From Staphylococcus sp. IVB6181 (GTDB lineage Bacteria > Bacillota > Bacilli > Staphylococcales > Staphylococcaceae), in NCBI RefSeq assembly GCF_025561445.1, contig NZ_CP095096.1:2335822-2399821 (forward strand): a DNA stretch of 64,000 bases. Reading direction: 5' to 3'. A model generated the notes under the pieces. It ran no database searches. It was not told the origin of the DNA and saw nothing but the letters and a program-made list of their open reading frames with translations. Of the stretch, positions 9,499-18,578 are shown one piece after another. Made by a program: the position numbers and the translations under genes. Within the stretch, counting starts at the first letter, position 1, and every line of letters begins with the position of its first letter.

Positions 9499-11445
9499 TT
9501 ATTTTTTCTCAGAACCTTTTGGTCCTGCTTTATATTGATATTTAGATGGATCAATTTTTTTGAAGTCTGGGTTTTTATAGAATCTGAATAAATCACCATT
9601 AAGAACGCTGTCGCTCATTTCCAAGTCTTTTTCGACTTGTTGTTTATTTTTCTGCAAGTCTGCAGGTTCTTTAGGCAATGGTTGGTTCGTTTTATTATCG
9701 TATGCTTTACCATTTACATATTTGTATTCAGGAGTGATGAAATCACCGTTTCTGAATGGTACAACTTCTTTATGGTTTTTAGATAATAAATCTGTACCCA
9801 GCATTAAGAAGTTATCTGTATTGATACCTTCTAAGTTAAGCAATGTAGGCATTACGTCGATTTGTCCGCCGTAAGTATTGTCTACGCCGCCTTCTTTACC
9901 AGGAACTTTCATCCATAAACCAGTACGGTTCAAGTCCATGAATTTCGCTGGTGTAATTTCTTCGCCTAAAAGTTTTTCCATTGCTTTATTATGGTTTTCA
10001 GAAATACCGTAGTGGTCACCATAAATGATGATTACAGAGTCTTCATAAAGACCTTTTTTCTTCAAATCATTAATATATTCTTCTAAAGCACTATCCATAT
10101 AGTTCGCAGTTTGAACATAACCATCTACTGTTGAATCACCAGTGTTTGGTTTTTCAATTCCCGCTTCATCCGGAGATAAAGTGAATGGGTAATGGTTTGT
10201 CAATGTAATCAAGTGTGAGTAGAATGGTTGCTTCATCTTAGATTGATATTCCGCTGATTCTTTGAAGAACGGTTTATCTTTCAATCCTAAGTTTTCGATG
10301 TTTTCCGGACTCATGTCATAATATGTTGCATCGTAGAATTTATCGATACCGAAATGTTTGTAGACTTGGTCACGGTTCCAGAAAGTTTTGTAGTCACCAT
10401 GCATTACATTGCTTGTATAACCGCGTTTTTGATCAAGAATGGCAGGTAATGATTGATACGTATTAGATCCTTTCAATGAATAAGCTGAACCTTGCGGTAA
10501 ACCGTATAAGCTGTTATCCAATGTAAATTCCGCATCAGATGTTTTACCTTGTCCAGTTTGGTGGAAGAAGTTCGGATAATATCTGTAGCCTTCTTGTCCT
10601 GATGACAATTTGTTAAGGAAAGGCGTTACTTCTTTACCATTGACTTTTTTGTTGATCAAGAAAGTTTGGAAACTTTCTAAATGGATTTTAATAACATTTT
10701 TCTTTTTACCTGCACCAAAGTATTCTGGATTAGGCTTTACTTCTGATTGTCTTTGTTTTGTATAGTTAAGTACTTTTGTTAAATCATCTTCAGATGCCAT
10801 TGCTTTTTCTTGATGGTTTTGAATAGATTTCACACCATCATAAACTGTGAAGTTGTATGGTCCAAGATATTTAACTAAATACTTATGGTCGAATGTACGA
10901 GTTAATAATTCAGGACGGTCAGTTTCCGCAAATGCTAAGTTCAAGAAGAATAAAGCAACTGAAACTGCCATTACAACTGGTACGAACTTCTTGCTGAAAG
11001 TACGTGTATTTAACCAGCTTGATTTAAAGATTAAGATAAACAGGTAAACAATCGTATCAATGAAGTATACGAAGTCATACCATTTGAACGACGCAGATAC
11101 TGCACCGCCCATAGATTCAACGTTGCCCGCTTGATTTAAAGTACTGAATGTCAAAAAGTCTGAGAAGAATCTAAAGTAAACAACGTTCGCGTAAAGCAAG
11201 AAAGTTAATAAGAATCCGCCGATAAGCATAAACCAGAACGCTTTCTTACCTTTAAAGAACAAGAATACGCTAAGTATTAATGCGAGTAAGCTGTATGGAT
11301 TCATTAACAAAATCAAATTTTGGACTAATCCCTTAACTCCTAAAGAAAAATCAACATAATAAGCAAAATACGTCTTCAAACTTACGGTTAGTACGGTAAG
11401 CAAGAAGAAGACAAATATGCTTATTTTCTTTTTCTGCAGACTCAT
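9499..11445 (-). CDS. ltaS: Lipoteichoic acid synthase
   Basis: 648 residues. Five N-terminal membrane helices (to about 175) are followed by an extracellular alkaline-phosphatase-fold domain. The Mn2+/catalytic residues of S. aureus LtaS are found at a +2 offset: E257 in HLESFQ, T302 in GKTSDAEF (the catalytic threonine), and D477-H478 in YGDHYG. An AMA/S site at 217/218 matches the known signal-peptidase cleavage position that releases the ectodomain. The enzyme polymerises glycerol phosphate from phosphatidylglycerol onto a glycolipid anchor. Start ATG follows GGGGGAG. Monocistronic. Confidence 0.95.
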   Translation of the reverse strand: MSLQKKKISIFVFFLLTVLTVSLKTYFAYYVDFSLGVKGLVQNLILLMNPYSLLALILSVFLFFKGKKAFWFMLIGGFLLTFLLYANVVYFRFFSDFLTFSTLNQAGNVESMGGAVSASFKWYDFVYFIDTIVYLFILIFKSSWLNTRTFSKKFVPVVMAVSVALFFLNLAFAETDRPELLTRTFDHKYLVKYLGPYNFTVYDGVKSIQNHQEKAMASEDDLTKVLNYTKQRQSEVKPNPEYFGAGKKKNVIKIHLESFQTFLINKKVNGKEVTPFLNKLSSGQEGYRYYPNFFHQTGQGKTSDAEFTLDNSLYGLPQGSAYSLKGSNTYQSLPAILDQKRGYTSNVMHGDYKTFWNRDQVYKHFGIDKFYDATYYDMSPENIENLGLKDKPFFKESAEYQSKMKQPFYSHLITLTNHYPFTLSPDEAGIEKPNTGDSTVDGYVQTANYMDSALEEYINDLKKKGLYEDSVIIIYGDHYGISENHNKAMEKLLGEEITPAKFMDLNRTGLWMKVPGKEGGVDNTYGGQIDVMPTLLNLEGINTDNFLMLGTDLLSKNHKEVVPFRNGDFITPEYKYVNGKAYDNKTNQPLPKEPADLQKNKQQVEKDLEMSDSVLNGDLFRFYKNPDFKKIDPSKYQYKAGPKGSEKK

Positions 11446-11948
11446 GTGTGTCTCCCCCGTTATTTGTTATTTTAGTATTCAATCAATCATCAAACAGCAC
11501 CATTCCCCGTTTTATATCGTATCTCTTAGAAAGGCTTCCTGCTCAATGGCCAATCAATAAAAAGCAAAGCAGTTAAAACTGCTTTATCAGTCTATATTTT
11601 CAATCGTTACATCTTTTTTTCGTTTCATTTTTCAATTTCATATTCACTAAAAATTTACAAACACTACTTTTTGTAACATACTTGTAACAAAAATCACGTA
11701 GTACAGTAATTAAATATAGAACATTTCACACTACATTTCAAGTAATATCTTACGCAAAAATGACTTATTACACTTTATTTTTTCTATGTTAATTTATTAA
11801 TAAGGCAATTTGAAAACCGTTCATAGTGCGTGTTAAGCCTTATCAATTTCGTAATGAATAAGTGTTGATAAAGTAAAATTATACAGCAGCTGCCTCTATT
11901 TTGAATCAGTCCGCAGCCCTAGTAGCTGGTGTTATTTTAAAGCAGCAA
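11446..11948. other. Long intergenic region upstream of ltaS
   Basis: About 500 nt without a convincing gene. It must contain the ltaS promoter, but I could not fix a good -35/-10 pair. The only clear structure is the small perfect inverted repeat at 11576-11595. The stretch 11640-11890 is very AT-rich, and no small protein with an SD site was seen. Confidence 0.5.
11576..11595 (-). promoter_or_regulatory. Hairpin with T-tract in the ltaS upstream region
   Basis: AAAGCAGTT-AA-AACTGCTTT is a perfect 9-bp stem. On the minus strand it is followed by GCTTTTTATT, which resembles a terminator or attenuator pointing towards ltaS, 131 nt upstream of its start. Confidence 0.4.
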
Positions 11949-11985
11949 AAAATCCGAGAAAAGCATGTCGCTTCTCTCGGATTTT
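11949..11985 (-). terminator. Terminator after the pxp operon
   Basis: AATCCGAGAA pairs with TTCTCTCGGATT around a 10-nt loop; the minus strand runs into TTTTTTGC. It lies just after the pxpC stop. Confidence 0.8.
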
Positions 11986-12005
11986 TCAGTCAGATGTTTC
12001 TATTA

Positions 12006-13016
12006 TTATTTCTGCATTTCCTGCAGCATACGGTACTCAATACCATGGAACAACTGTTGCAGCCAGCTGCTGTATTTCATTAAGTTGCTTTCAGCTGTGT
12101 ACACATCAATATATTGGAATTTCAAACGTGCACCTTGCGGCTTTTGTGCAAGTTTTGTTAAATGATAGCTTGCAATCGTTCCAAGCTGCGGATAACTGCC
12201 TAATGTGTAATGGTCATTTAATAAAATAATCGGTGAACCGTCACGTTTCACTTGAATCGTACCGCGCTTAACTGATTGGTGCGGCGGCATATCTTCATAG
12301 AATGCTTTCACCGGATCGCCTTCTAAAATCATACCGGCACGATTCGCTTTGCTGGTTACTTTATATTCTCCGTAAGTAAATCGGTTGAGTGTTTTTTCGT
12401 CAAAGTCCTCTGCACCTTTGTTTAAGACAACGTGGAACATATCAGACATGTAGTTGAAAGATAACGCATAACCGTCAATACCCCAGTCTGTCTTGTGTGT
12501 GACTTTCAAGTTATCGAATAACTTCAAATGGCGTTTTGTGTAGTTGCGTTTCATATTAATTGCATCGCCTGTCTGCAATGCACGTCCTTGATAGCCGCCG
12601 ATTTTAGATAAAAAGTCAGTAGAAGTTGAACCGAGCCACTCTTCTAATTCCACACCGCCGCCGATTGCTAAGTAAACACGTGAAGTACGGTTAGATTCAG
12701 AAAACTGCAATACATCGCCTTTTTCGACTAAATACAATTTATTCGGCAAAATACGCATATTTTGTGTCCACGCTTTAAAATTGCCGCCGGAAAGTGCAAT
12801 TAATGTAGGCTCTGTAAAACGGATACGCGCCATTTTTGTCGTCATTTCTAATGTCGCTTCATTTTTATCATTTGCGACCAGACGGTTTGCGATTTCATGT
12901 GCTAGGAAATCAAGGGCACCGCCGGGAATCACGCCATCATGTTCATAACCTTGGCGTCCAAAATCTTGGAAGCTAGAAAACAGCCCTGGATTTTCAATTA
13001 TGATTGACATGCTCAT
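12006..13016 (-). CDS. pxpC: 5-oxoprolinase subunit C (biotin-dependent carboxylase-like, KipA family)
   Basis: 336 residues, the AHS2/KipA family. N-terminal GLFSSFQDFGRQGYEHDGV and the GGALD motif are hallmark residues. PxpC works with PxpB and PxpA to hydrolyse 5-oxoproline to glutamate with ATP; older annotations call it KipA or allophanate-hydrolase-like. The start overlaps the pxpB stop by 23 nt, as expected for subunits of one complex. pxpA (LamB/YcsF family) is not in the window. Confidence 0.82.
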   Translation of the reverse strand: MSMSIIIENPGLFSSFQDFGRQGYEHDGVIPGGALDFLAHEIANRLVANDKNEATLEMTTKMARIRFTEPTLIALSGGNFKAWTQNMRILPNKLYLVEKGDVLQFSESNRTSRVYLAIGGGVELEEWLGSTSTDFLSKIGGYQGRALQTGDAINMKRNYTKRHLKLFDNLKVTHKTDWGIDGYALSFNYMSDMFHVVLNKGAEDFDEKTLNRFTYGEYKVTSKANRAGMILEGDPVKAFYEDMPPHQSVKRGTIQVKRDGSPIILLNDHYTLGSYPQLGTIASYHLTKLAQKPQGARLKFQYIDVYTAESNLMKYSSWLQQLFHGIEYRMLQEMQK

Positions 13017-13704
13017 TGCCTCCTACTGCTGCATTTTCAGGATCTGCCGGTTTAAAACGCACCGTATCTCCTAATTTCAATAAAGTAAAGTCTTCTTTCT
13101 CTGGGTTGAATAAACGTACAGGTGTATAACCGATCACAAGCCAGTCGCCATATGTATCTGTTGTCACTACACCGCATTTCTTACCTTCTAAAATAACGGA
13201 GCCTGCAGGAATGAATTTTTGTTCGCTGCCCGTATGATTGACATAAATACGTTCATTCAATCCTGTTAAATATGGAAAACCAGGTGAATAGCCCATCATT
13301 GAAACAAAATACGTTTTATGCGCATGCAATTGAATAAATTCTTCTTCAGTCATTTTGAAATACGCTGCGAGCTCAGCTAAATCCGGTCCGTATTCTCCGC
13401 CGTAATACACTGGTAATTCTGTCGGCATATTCACTGCATCCCCGTGTTTGACTTCAATTTTAATAGAGTGCAGCAAATCCGTCATGTATTGAAACGGAGA
13501 CGCGATATGGTGATGCTTAATCATATCTCGCGCATTATAAACAATCATCATATCCGATTCTGTCGGCACAATTTCAGTAATAAACGGATAATTTTGATCT
13601 AATAAGTATTTACGCAATGCTAACAAATCTTCTGTTGTATGTTGTGTGACTTCTTTTTCCACAGAAACCACGATGGCTTGGTCACCTTGACTATATATTT
13701 TCAT
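12994..13704 (-). CDS. pxpB: 5-oxoprolinase subunit B (KipI family)
   Basis: 236 residues, AHS1/KipI family with the typical central motif MMGYSPGFPYLTGL near 152 and a conserved C-terminal GDTVRF segment. It is the partner of PxpC in the ATP-dependent 5-oxoprolinase. In Bacillus the same protein was first described as the KipI inhibitor of the sporulation kinase KinA; staphylococci do not sporulate, so the metabolic role is the likely one. Directly downstream of the small membrane-protein gene at 13721. Confidence 0.82.
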   Translation of the reverse strand: MKIYSQGDQAIVVSVEKEVTQHTTEDLLALRKYLLDQNYPFITEIVPTESDMMIVYNARDMIKHHHIASPFQYMTDLLHSIKIEVKHGDAVNMPTELPVYYGGEYGPDLAELAAYFKMTEEEFIQLHAHKTYFVSMMGYSPGFPYLTGLNERIYVNHTGSEQKFIPAGSVILEGKKCGVVTTDTYGDWLVIGYTPVRLFNPEKEDFTLLKLGDTVRFKPADPENAAVGGNEHVNHN

Positions 13705-13720
13705 AATGCACCTCTGGTCT

Positions 13721-13927
13721 TCATTGATTATAGAATATATTTAACAACCTCAAAATATACGTTATCAACATGTTCATAAAATAATATACGAGTACAATTT
13801 GTATCAATAACATTACACCTACAACAACTTTGGCTTTTATCAGCTGGTGCTGCTGAATGTAATGTTTCATCATGCGCTTAGCAATCATCGTTACAGCAAC
13901 TATCAATATTATGATTATCCAAATCAT
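13721..13927 (-). CDS. Small membrane protein, unknown function
   Basis: 68 residues. Two strongly hydrophobic segments (about 1-15 and 34-60) flank a short basic/polar stretch (KRMMKHYIQQHQ). It lies 16 nt upstream of pxpB on the same strand and is probably the first gene of that operon. I recognise no family. The amino-acid composition and tight spacing support a real gene rather than a chance frame. Confidence 0.55.
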   Translation of the reverse strand: MIWIIIILIVAVTMIAKRMMKHYIQQHQLIKAKVVVGVMLLIQIVLVYYFMNMLITYILRLLNIFYNQ

Positions 13928-13984
13928 GCTGCCACCTTAATTTATACCCTTCTGAAACTTATAATGTTCTAATCATTCTTAATT

Positions 13985-14593
13985 CTAAAGATTTATCTCA
14001 ATCTCGGCAACCTCTCGCAAACTATTTACAAGAAAAATTTCCGCTTCCCCTGCTTTCAGCTTACGCTTAAGTTCAGAGATGTCATAATCCTTTTCTTTTG
14101 CTTTGCCTTCATCTAATAATTGCGCGCGCATACACCCGCGCAAGAAATCATTTTCAAAGGATGGTGTATAATAATGTTCATTTTCTTTAATCAATACATT
14201 GCCGATATCAAATTCCAGCACTTTGCCTTTATTATCATAATACAACACCACATCGGTTTCGTGATTATGTTCTACATGCTCCCTATGCGAAGTTTTATTA
14301 ATATATTGCCACTTCGGATAGTCGGTGTTTATCTGTTGTGCTTTCGCTGTAAAGTGCGATTTATTCGGCAATGCGACACATTGATATGTCAGTGTGCTTG
14401 AAGGTTCTAACATCACTTTCAAACGGTGTGTTCCTGTCGGATGTGCTTGTTGAATGGATTGAATAAAGCGTTCGAAAGTCTCTTTAGTTAACGGGTAGCC
14501 TAATTGTTCAGCTGAATTGAATAAGCGTGCTTGATGATAAGCATATCTTGGTATTTTGCCTGCTTCTAAACGCATCGTCTCAAATAAATACAT
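13985..14593 (-). CDS. pabC: Aminodeoxychorismate lyase-like protein (class IV aminotransferase)
   Basis: 202 residues from the ATG at 14593, which has GGAG 8 nt upstream; a GTG at 14599 would overlap the pabB stop but is too close to that SD. The fold class is branched-chain/ADC-lyase PLP enzymes. It would split 4-amino-4-deoxychorismate into p-aminobenzoate and pyruvate for folate synthesis. It is shorter than typical PabC (about 270-290), as is usual for the staphylococcal version. Coupled to pabB and pabA. Confidence 0.72.
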   Translation of the reverse strand: MYLFETMRLEAGKIPRYAYHQARLFNSAEQLGYPLTKETFERFIQSIQQAHPTGTHRLKVMLEPSSTLTYQCVALPNKSHFTAKAQQINTDYPKWQYINKTSHREHVEHNHETDVVLYYDNKGKVLEFDIGNVLIKENEHYYTPSFENDFLRGCMRAQLLDEGKAKEKDYDISELKRKLKAGEAEIFLVNSLREVAEIEINL

Positions 14594-14595
14594 AA

Positions 14596-15735
14596 TCACT
14601 GCTCCAATATTTTAGTTTTCGCTTTGAATTCTGCCACTTCTGCTTCTGGGTCTGAATCAATCGTAATACCGGCACCGACACCATAAACTGCCTTGCCTCC
14701 GATATACTGCACTGTACGAATCGGCACATTGAAAATCGAAGGCCCTTTAGGAAGCATTAAACCGATAGTACCGCAATAAACATGTCTAGGTGTACTTTCT
14801 AGTGCTTTGATATAGCGCATGGTATTCAGTTTCGGTGCCCCTGTAATGGAACCGCATGGGAACAGTGCTGTAAATATACGATGCAAGGAAGTATTGCTTG
14901 GCAATTGCCCAGTGACCATGCTCGTCATTTGAAAGACTGTTTGGTACTTTTCAATATGAAACGGCTGATATACTTTGACACTGCCCGGCTCAGCGATACG
15001 TGCAATATCATTACGCAACAAATCAACAATCATAACATTCTCAGCTTGGTCCTTTTCCGATTGTTTCAGTTGCTGATAATAATATTGATCTTCTGTTTCA
15101 TCCTTGCCTCTTTGCATCGTACCTTTCATCGGTTTACTTAAGACAACATCTTGCATCGACTTAAAGCTGCCGCGTTGAAAGAACAATTCCGGTGAAATTG
15201 AAGCCACTTCTAATTCATCTGTATCAATGAGTGCCGTATAATTTCCGTGGCTGCTTCTTGTAAGATAACGATACATAGCCGCTATAGGCATACGGATATC
15301 ATCAAACATACGTGTCGTGTAATTGACTTGGTACGTATTCCCTTCCACAATCATAGCTTGAACATGTTGAATATGTGCAATCATCGTCGATTCAGGCAGA
15401 TAAAATTGAAATTGCAGGTGTTCTGGCTGTTCTGCTTTTACTGTCTGTTCTCTATCAACAGGTGCTTCGAATACATAAGCCGCCGCATAAACATACGGTG
15501 ATTGCTTTGATGTATGAACTTCCATTTGTGCATTGAAGGCAGGTGCTGCTTCATAAGGCAGATAAACACCTACAAAGCTGCCTGCTTGTTGTGCTTGTTC
15601 CGCAAAGTCGATGACATCTTTAACCTCTTCTAAGCGATAAGCAATCCGCTTCTCTTTCAACTGATTAAACGCGTATTGATATTGCTTATATTCTGTTTCA
15701 TTAGTGTAATAACGAAAGTTAAATTGAGCTAACAA
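14596..15735 (-). CDS. pabB: Aminodeoxychorismate synthase component I
   Basis: About 379 residues, chorismate-binding domain. Visible are the SKPMKGT motif (equivalent to PIKGT with the active-site lysine), the DLLRNDIARI segment, and CGSITGAPK near the C terminus. With PabA it makes 4-amino-4-deoxychorismate from chorismate and glutamine. I chose the TTG at 15735, because AGGTGA lies 5 nt upstream and the overlap with pabA falls to 17 nt. The frame also offers an ATG at 15783, which would give a 65-nt overlap and no clear SD. Confidence 0.8.
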   Translation of the reverse strand: MLAQFNFRYYTNETEYKQYQYAFNQLKEKRIAYRLEEVKDVIDFAEQAQQAGSFVGVYLPYEAAPAFNAQMEVHTSKQSPYVYAAAYVFEAPVDREQTVKAEQPEHLQFQFYLPESTMIAHIQHVQAMIVEGNTYQVNYTTRMFDDIRMPIAAMYRYLTRSSHGNYTALIDTDELEVASISPELFFQRGSFKSMQDVVLSKPMKGTMQRGKDETEDQYYYQQLKQSEKDQAENVMIVDLLRNDIARIAEPGSVKVYQPFHIEKYQTVFQMTSMVTGQLPSNTSLHRIFTALFPCGSITGAPKLNTMRYIKALESTPRHVYCGTIGLMLPKGPSIFNVPIRTVQYIGGKAVYGVGAGITIDSDPEAEVAEFKAKTKILEQ

Positions 15736-16312
15736 GAGACTCACCTGCCTGTTGTAGAAATAGTCGAATCTGTTCATGTCCATATTCGCTTAAAATAGAT
15801 TCCGGATGATACTGCACACCATATACCGGATAGTTTTGATGTGCTACTGCCATAATGATACCTGCATCATTTTGTGCAGTAACCTCCAGACATTCAGGTA
15901 TACGCGCAGCATCTGCGCATAATGAATGATAGCGCATAACATGAAATTGTTTCGGCAGTCCATGAAATATCCCTTTGTCATTGTGCGTTATCTTTGTCGT
16001 ATGTCCGTGCACCGGCCGATCATTATGAATAATCGCACCGCCGTAATGTTCAATCAAAAGCTGAAAACCTAAACAAACACCTAAAATCGGTGTCGTTGTA
16101 CTGAAGGTTTCTACTACTTGATGCAAAATCGGATAGTCGCTCGGACGTCCAGGTCCTGGGGATATAACAATGGCTGTGGGCTGCATGGCACGCATGGATG
16201 CGATATCCACTGCATCAACATCAATGACTTGAATCTCTTCTTTGCTTTCAGTCGCCAAATAATCTACCAAATTGTATGTAAATGAATCTTTGTTATCTAT
16301 CATTATGATCAT
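15719..16312 (-). CDS. pabA: Aminodeoxychorismate synthase, glutamine amidotransferase component
   Basis: 197 residues, class I glutamine amidotransferase (TrpG/PabA type). N-terminal DNKDSFTYNLVDYL, oxyanion motif VISPGPGRPSD, nucleophile Cys in GVCLGFQLL near 80, and the His-Glu pair in GVQYHPESIL near 172. It supplies ammonia to PabB. There is no trp gene here, so PabA is the right label rather than TrpG, although in some bacteria one protein serves both. First gene of pabABC. Confidence 0.82.
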   Translation of the reverse strand: MIIMIDNKDSFTYNLVDYLATESKEEIQVIDVDAVDIASMRAMQPTAIVISPGPGRPSDYPILHQVVETFSTTTPILGVCLGFQLLIEHYGGAIIHNDRPVHGHTTKITHNDKGIFHGLPKQFHVMRYHSLCADAARIPECLEVTAQNDAGIIMAVAHQNYPVYGVQYHPESILSEYGHEQIRLFLQQAGESLVSSI

Positions 16313-16396
16313 TTTTAACTTGTCCCCTTACTCAACGTTCTTTTACTATCCATTTTACAAGATGTCGGCAGATTTTGTAATAGCAATGACCACATC

Positions 16397-16425
16397 TTGA
16401 TTTTAGTGCAGAAATATATTATTCT
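16397..16425 (+). promoter_or_regulatory. Putative queCDE promoter
   Basis: TTGATT (16397-16402) and TATTCT (16420-16425) with a 17-nt spacer, about 20 nt before the preQ1 aptamer. Confidence 0.5.
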
Positions 16426-16445
16426 ATCTATCGACATAAATAACA

Positions 16446-16482
16446 CAGAGGTTCCTAGCTGATACCCTCTATAAAAAACTAG
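16446..16482 (+). promoter_or_regulatory. preQ1-I riboswitch aptamer
   Basis: The sequence contains CAGAGGTTCCTAGCT, then ACCCTCTATAAAAAACTA. This is the defining pattern of the class I preQ1 riboswitch: AGAGG/CCUCU stem, UUCCUAGCU loop, and A-rich tail with the CUA that pairs back to form the H-type pseudoknot. It precedes queCDE, the classic target. Binding of preQ1 would promote termination at the hairpin at 16549-16619. Confidence 0.93.
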
Positions 16483-16548
16483 ACTTTTACTTCCAATCGT
16501 CTATCTTTTATAGAGATAGTCAATAGATTAATCAATTGTCTACGTCAA

Positions 16549-16619
16549 CTCGGACCTAAAAGAGTTAAAGCAATATTGTCTCACAATTTGCTTGCTCCCA
16601 TTAGCGTCCGAGTTTTTTT
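16549..16619 (+). terminator. Riboswitch-linked terminator before queC
   Basis: CTCGGAC (16549-16555) pairs with GTCCGAG (16606-16612), followed by TTTTTTTATTG. The 50-nt loop holds a second hairpin (AGCAATATTGT with ACAATTTGCT). Another small hairpin, CTATC/GATAG, lies at 16501-16519 between the aptamer and this element. Confidence 0.75.
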
Positions 16620-16660
16620 ATTGATTTGGCTAGGCCATAAATTAAAGGAGAGAATGACTT

Positions 16661-17332
16661 ATGGCACCCCATACCCTTGACGATAAAAAGGCATTAGTCG
16701 TCTTCAGCGGCGGACAAGACAGTACAACTTGTTTATTTTACGCGAAAGAAAAATTCGATGAAGTCGAACTTGTCACATTTCAGTATGGTCAAAGACATGA
16801 TACTGAAATCGAAGTAGCGAAGAAAATTGCACAAGAACAAGGCCTTAAACACCATGTTTTAGACATGTCTTTATTATCTCAACTGACACCTAATGCACTT
16901 ACACAACATGAACTGAAAATCGAAGACACAGATGATGGTGTTCCAAATACTTTTGTGCCGGCACGCAACCTATTATTCTTATCATTTGCAGGTGCACTGG
17001 CTTATCAAATTAAAGCACGCCACATCATAACAGGTGTTTGCGAAACAGACTTCTCCGGCTATCCAGATTGCCGAGACGACTTTGTCAAATCGATGAATAT
17101 CACATTAAACCTATCTATGGATAAAAACTTTGTTATCCATACACCTTTAATGTGGTTAGATAAGAAAGAAACTTGGGCCTTAAGCGATCAACTTGGCGTT
17201 TTAGATTATGTCAGAAACGAAACATTAACTTGCTATAACGGGATTATCGCAGACGGCTGCGGTGAATGCCCTGCTTGTAAATTACGCAAACGCGGTTTAG
17301 ATGCTTATTTAGCAGAAAAAGGAGTGAAATAA
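16661..17332 (+). CDS. queC: 7-cyano-7-deazaguanine (preQ0) synthase
   Basis: 223 residues. ATP-pyrophosphatase P-loop [11 protein letters not shown] at about 14-24 and a C-terminal zinc site formed by cysteines in [11 protein letters not shown] near 203. QueC turns 7-carboxy-7-deazaguanine into preQ0 with ATP and ammonia. First gene of queCDE behind a preQ1-I riboswitch; SD GGAGAGAA precedes the ATG. QueF, which reduces preQ0 to preQ1, is not in the window. Confidence 0.95.
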   Translation: MAPHTLDDKKALVVFSGGQDSTTCLFYAKEKFDEVELVTFQYGQRHDTEIEVAKKIAQEQGLKHHVLDMSLLSQLTPNALTQHELKIEDTDDGVPNTFVPARNLLFLSFAGALAYQIKARHIITGVCETDFSGYPDCRDDFVKSMNITLNLSMDKNFVIHTPLMWLDKKETWALSDQLGVLDYVRNETLTCYNGIIADGCGECPACKLRKRGLDAYLAEKGVK

Positions 17333-17333
17333 T

Positions 17334-17759
17334 TTGTTACAGCAAATTTATCCAACTGTCGCCCATCCATACGCATTCGAACTTAATAAAGATTTCCATT
17401 TTGCGGCTGCACATTATATTCCTTGCGACGATGCAGGAAAATGTGTACGTACGCATGGTCACACATACTTTGTAAATCTGACAATCGTCGGAGATGAACT
17501 TGATCACAGCGGTTTCTTAATCAACTTTGCGGCTCTAAAGAAAGAAATTCATGAACAATTCGATCATTATTTATTGAATGATTTACCGCAATTCAAAGAT
17601 AAAATGCCATCTACAGAAGTCGTAGCACAAACGATTTGCGACATCACAGAACAAATTTTAGAAAAACAGCCGAATCAGCCAAAATGCGCACAAGTCTATT
17701 TAAGAGAAACACCATCAAGCTACGTAGTCTATCGACCAAAGGCGTTTCGCAATGGCTAA
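17334..17759 (+). CDS. queD: 6-carboxy-5,6,7,8-tetrahydropterin synthase
   Basis: 141 residues, PTPS/QueD family. The zinc histidines are in FHFAAAHYIP and THGHTYFV, and the catalytic cysteine is in the DDAGKCVRTHGH segment. It converts dihydroneopterin triphosphate to carboxytetrahydropterin, the second step of the deazapurine pathway. It begins with TTG 1 nt after the queC stop, with GGAG inside the queC 3' end as SD, and overlaps queE by 8 nt. Confidence 0.92.
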   Translation: MLQQIYPTVAHPYAFELNKDFHFAAAHYIPCDDAGKCVRTHGHTYFVNLTIVGDELDHSGFLINFAALKKEIHEQFDHYLLNDLPQFKDKMPSTEVVAQTICDITEQILEKQPNQPKCAQVYLRETPSSYVVYRPKAFRNG

Positions 17760-18465
17760 AATTCCTGTATTAGAAATCTTCGGCCCTACTATACAAGGCG
17801 AAGGCCGTGTCATTGGACGTAAAACTATGTTTGTGCGCACAGCAGGCTGTGATTACCGATGCAGCTGGTGTGATTCTAGTTTTACATGGGACGGCAGTAT
17901 GAAAGATGAGATTCAAATGATGACCGCAAAAGAAATTTATGAACGTTTATATGAAATCGGCGGCGATTGTTTTAACCATGTCACTATCTCAGGTGGCAAC
18001 CCTGCTTTAATCAAAGGTATTCAGGACTTGGTAGATCTGTTTGAAACTAAAGGTATAGAAAGCGCACTCGAAACACAAGGCAGCCGCTTCCAGCCATGGA
18101 TGCGCCAAATCAACGATTTAACAATCAGTCCGAAACCGCCAAGTTCAGGTATGCAGCCGAACTTGCAGATTTTAGATGAAGTCATTGAACAATGTGTCAA
18201 AGAATCACTCAATTTAAAAGTCGTTGTCTTTGATGATAAGGATTATGATTTTGCGAAAGCTATGCATCATCGCTATCCGGATATTCCATTCTATTTACAA
18301 GTGGGCAATCCTTATTTAGATGATGAAGTAGAAAATCATACACAACGTTTGCTTAAACGTTATGAAGACCTCGTTGAAACAGTGATGAAAAGCAGCGATA
18401 TGAATCAAGTCTATGTTTTACCGCAATTGCATACTTTACTTTGGAGCAATATGAAAGGTGTTTAA
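17752..18465 (+). CDS. queE: 7-carboxy-7-deazaguanine synthase, radical SAM
   Basis: 237 residues. The cluster-binding cysteines are in GCDYRCSWCDS near 31-41 (Cx3Cx2C, the usual radical SAM spacing). The N-terminal EIFGPTIQGEG motif is a QueE hallmark, and SGGNPA near 81 is the SAM-contact loop. It rearranges carboxytetrahydropterin to 7-carboxy-7-deazaguanine. Last gene of queCDE, followed by a terminator. Confidence 0.94.
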   Translation: MAKIPVLEIFGPTIQGEGRVIGRKTMFVRTAGCDYRCSWCDSSFTWDGSMKDEIQMMTAKEIYERLYEIGGDCFNHVTISGGNPALIKGIQDLVDLFETKGIESALETQGSRFQPWMRQINDLTISPKPPSSGMQPNLQILDEVIEQCVKESLNLKVVVFDDKDYDFAKAMHHRYPDIPFYLQVGNPYLDDEVENHTQRLLKRYEDLVETVMKSSDMNQVYVLPQLHTLLWSNMKGV

Positions 18466-18467
18466 GT

Positions 18468-18496
18468 CTCGGGCAAGCTTGCCCGAGCTTTTTTTA
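18468..18496 (+). terminator. Terminator after queE
   Basis: CTCGGGCAAG/CTTGCCCGAG, a perfect 10-bp palindrome folding on itself, followed by CTTTTTTTATT. Confidence 0.88.
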
Positions 18497-18578
18497 TTCG
18501 AAAGTGTTTTCAAATGCTTAAATTTACCGAAATTGATATAATATTCCAATGAATAATAGAAGTCAGGAGACACACCAT

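Noticed and set aside
18021..18212. Minus-strand frame within queE
   Set aside because: Antisense shadow of a clear radical SAM gene.
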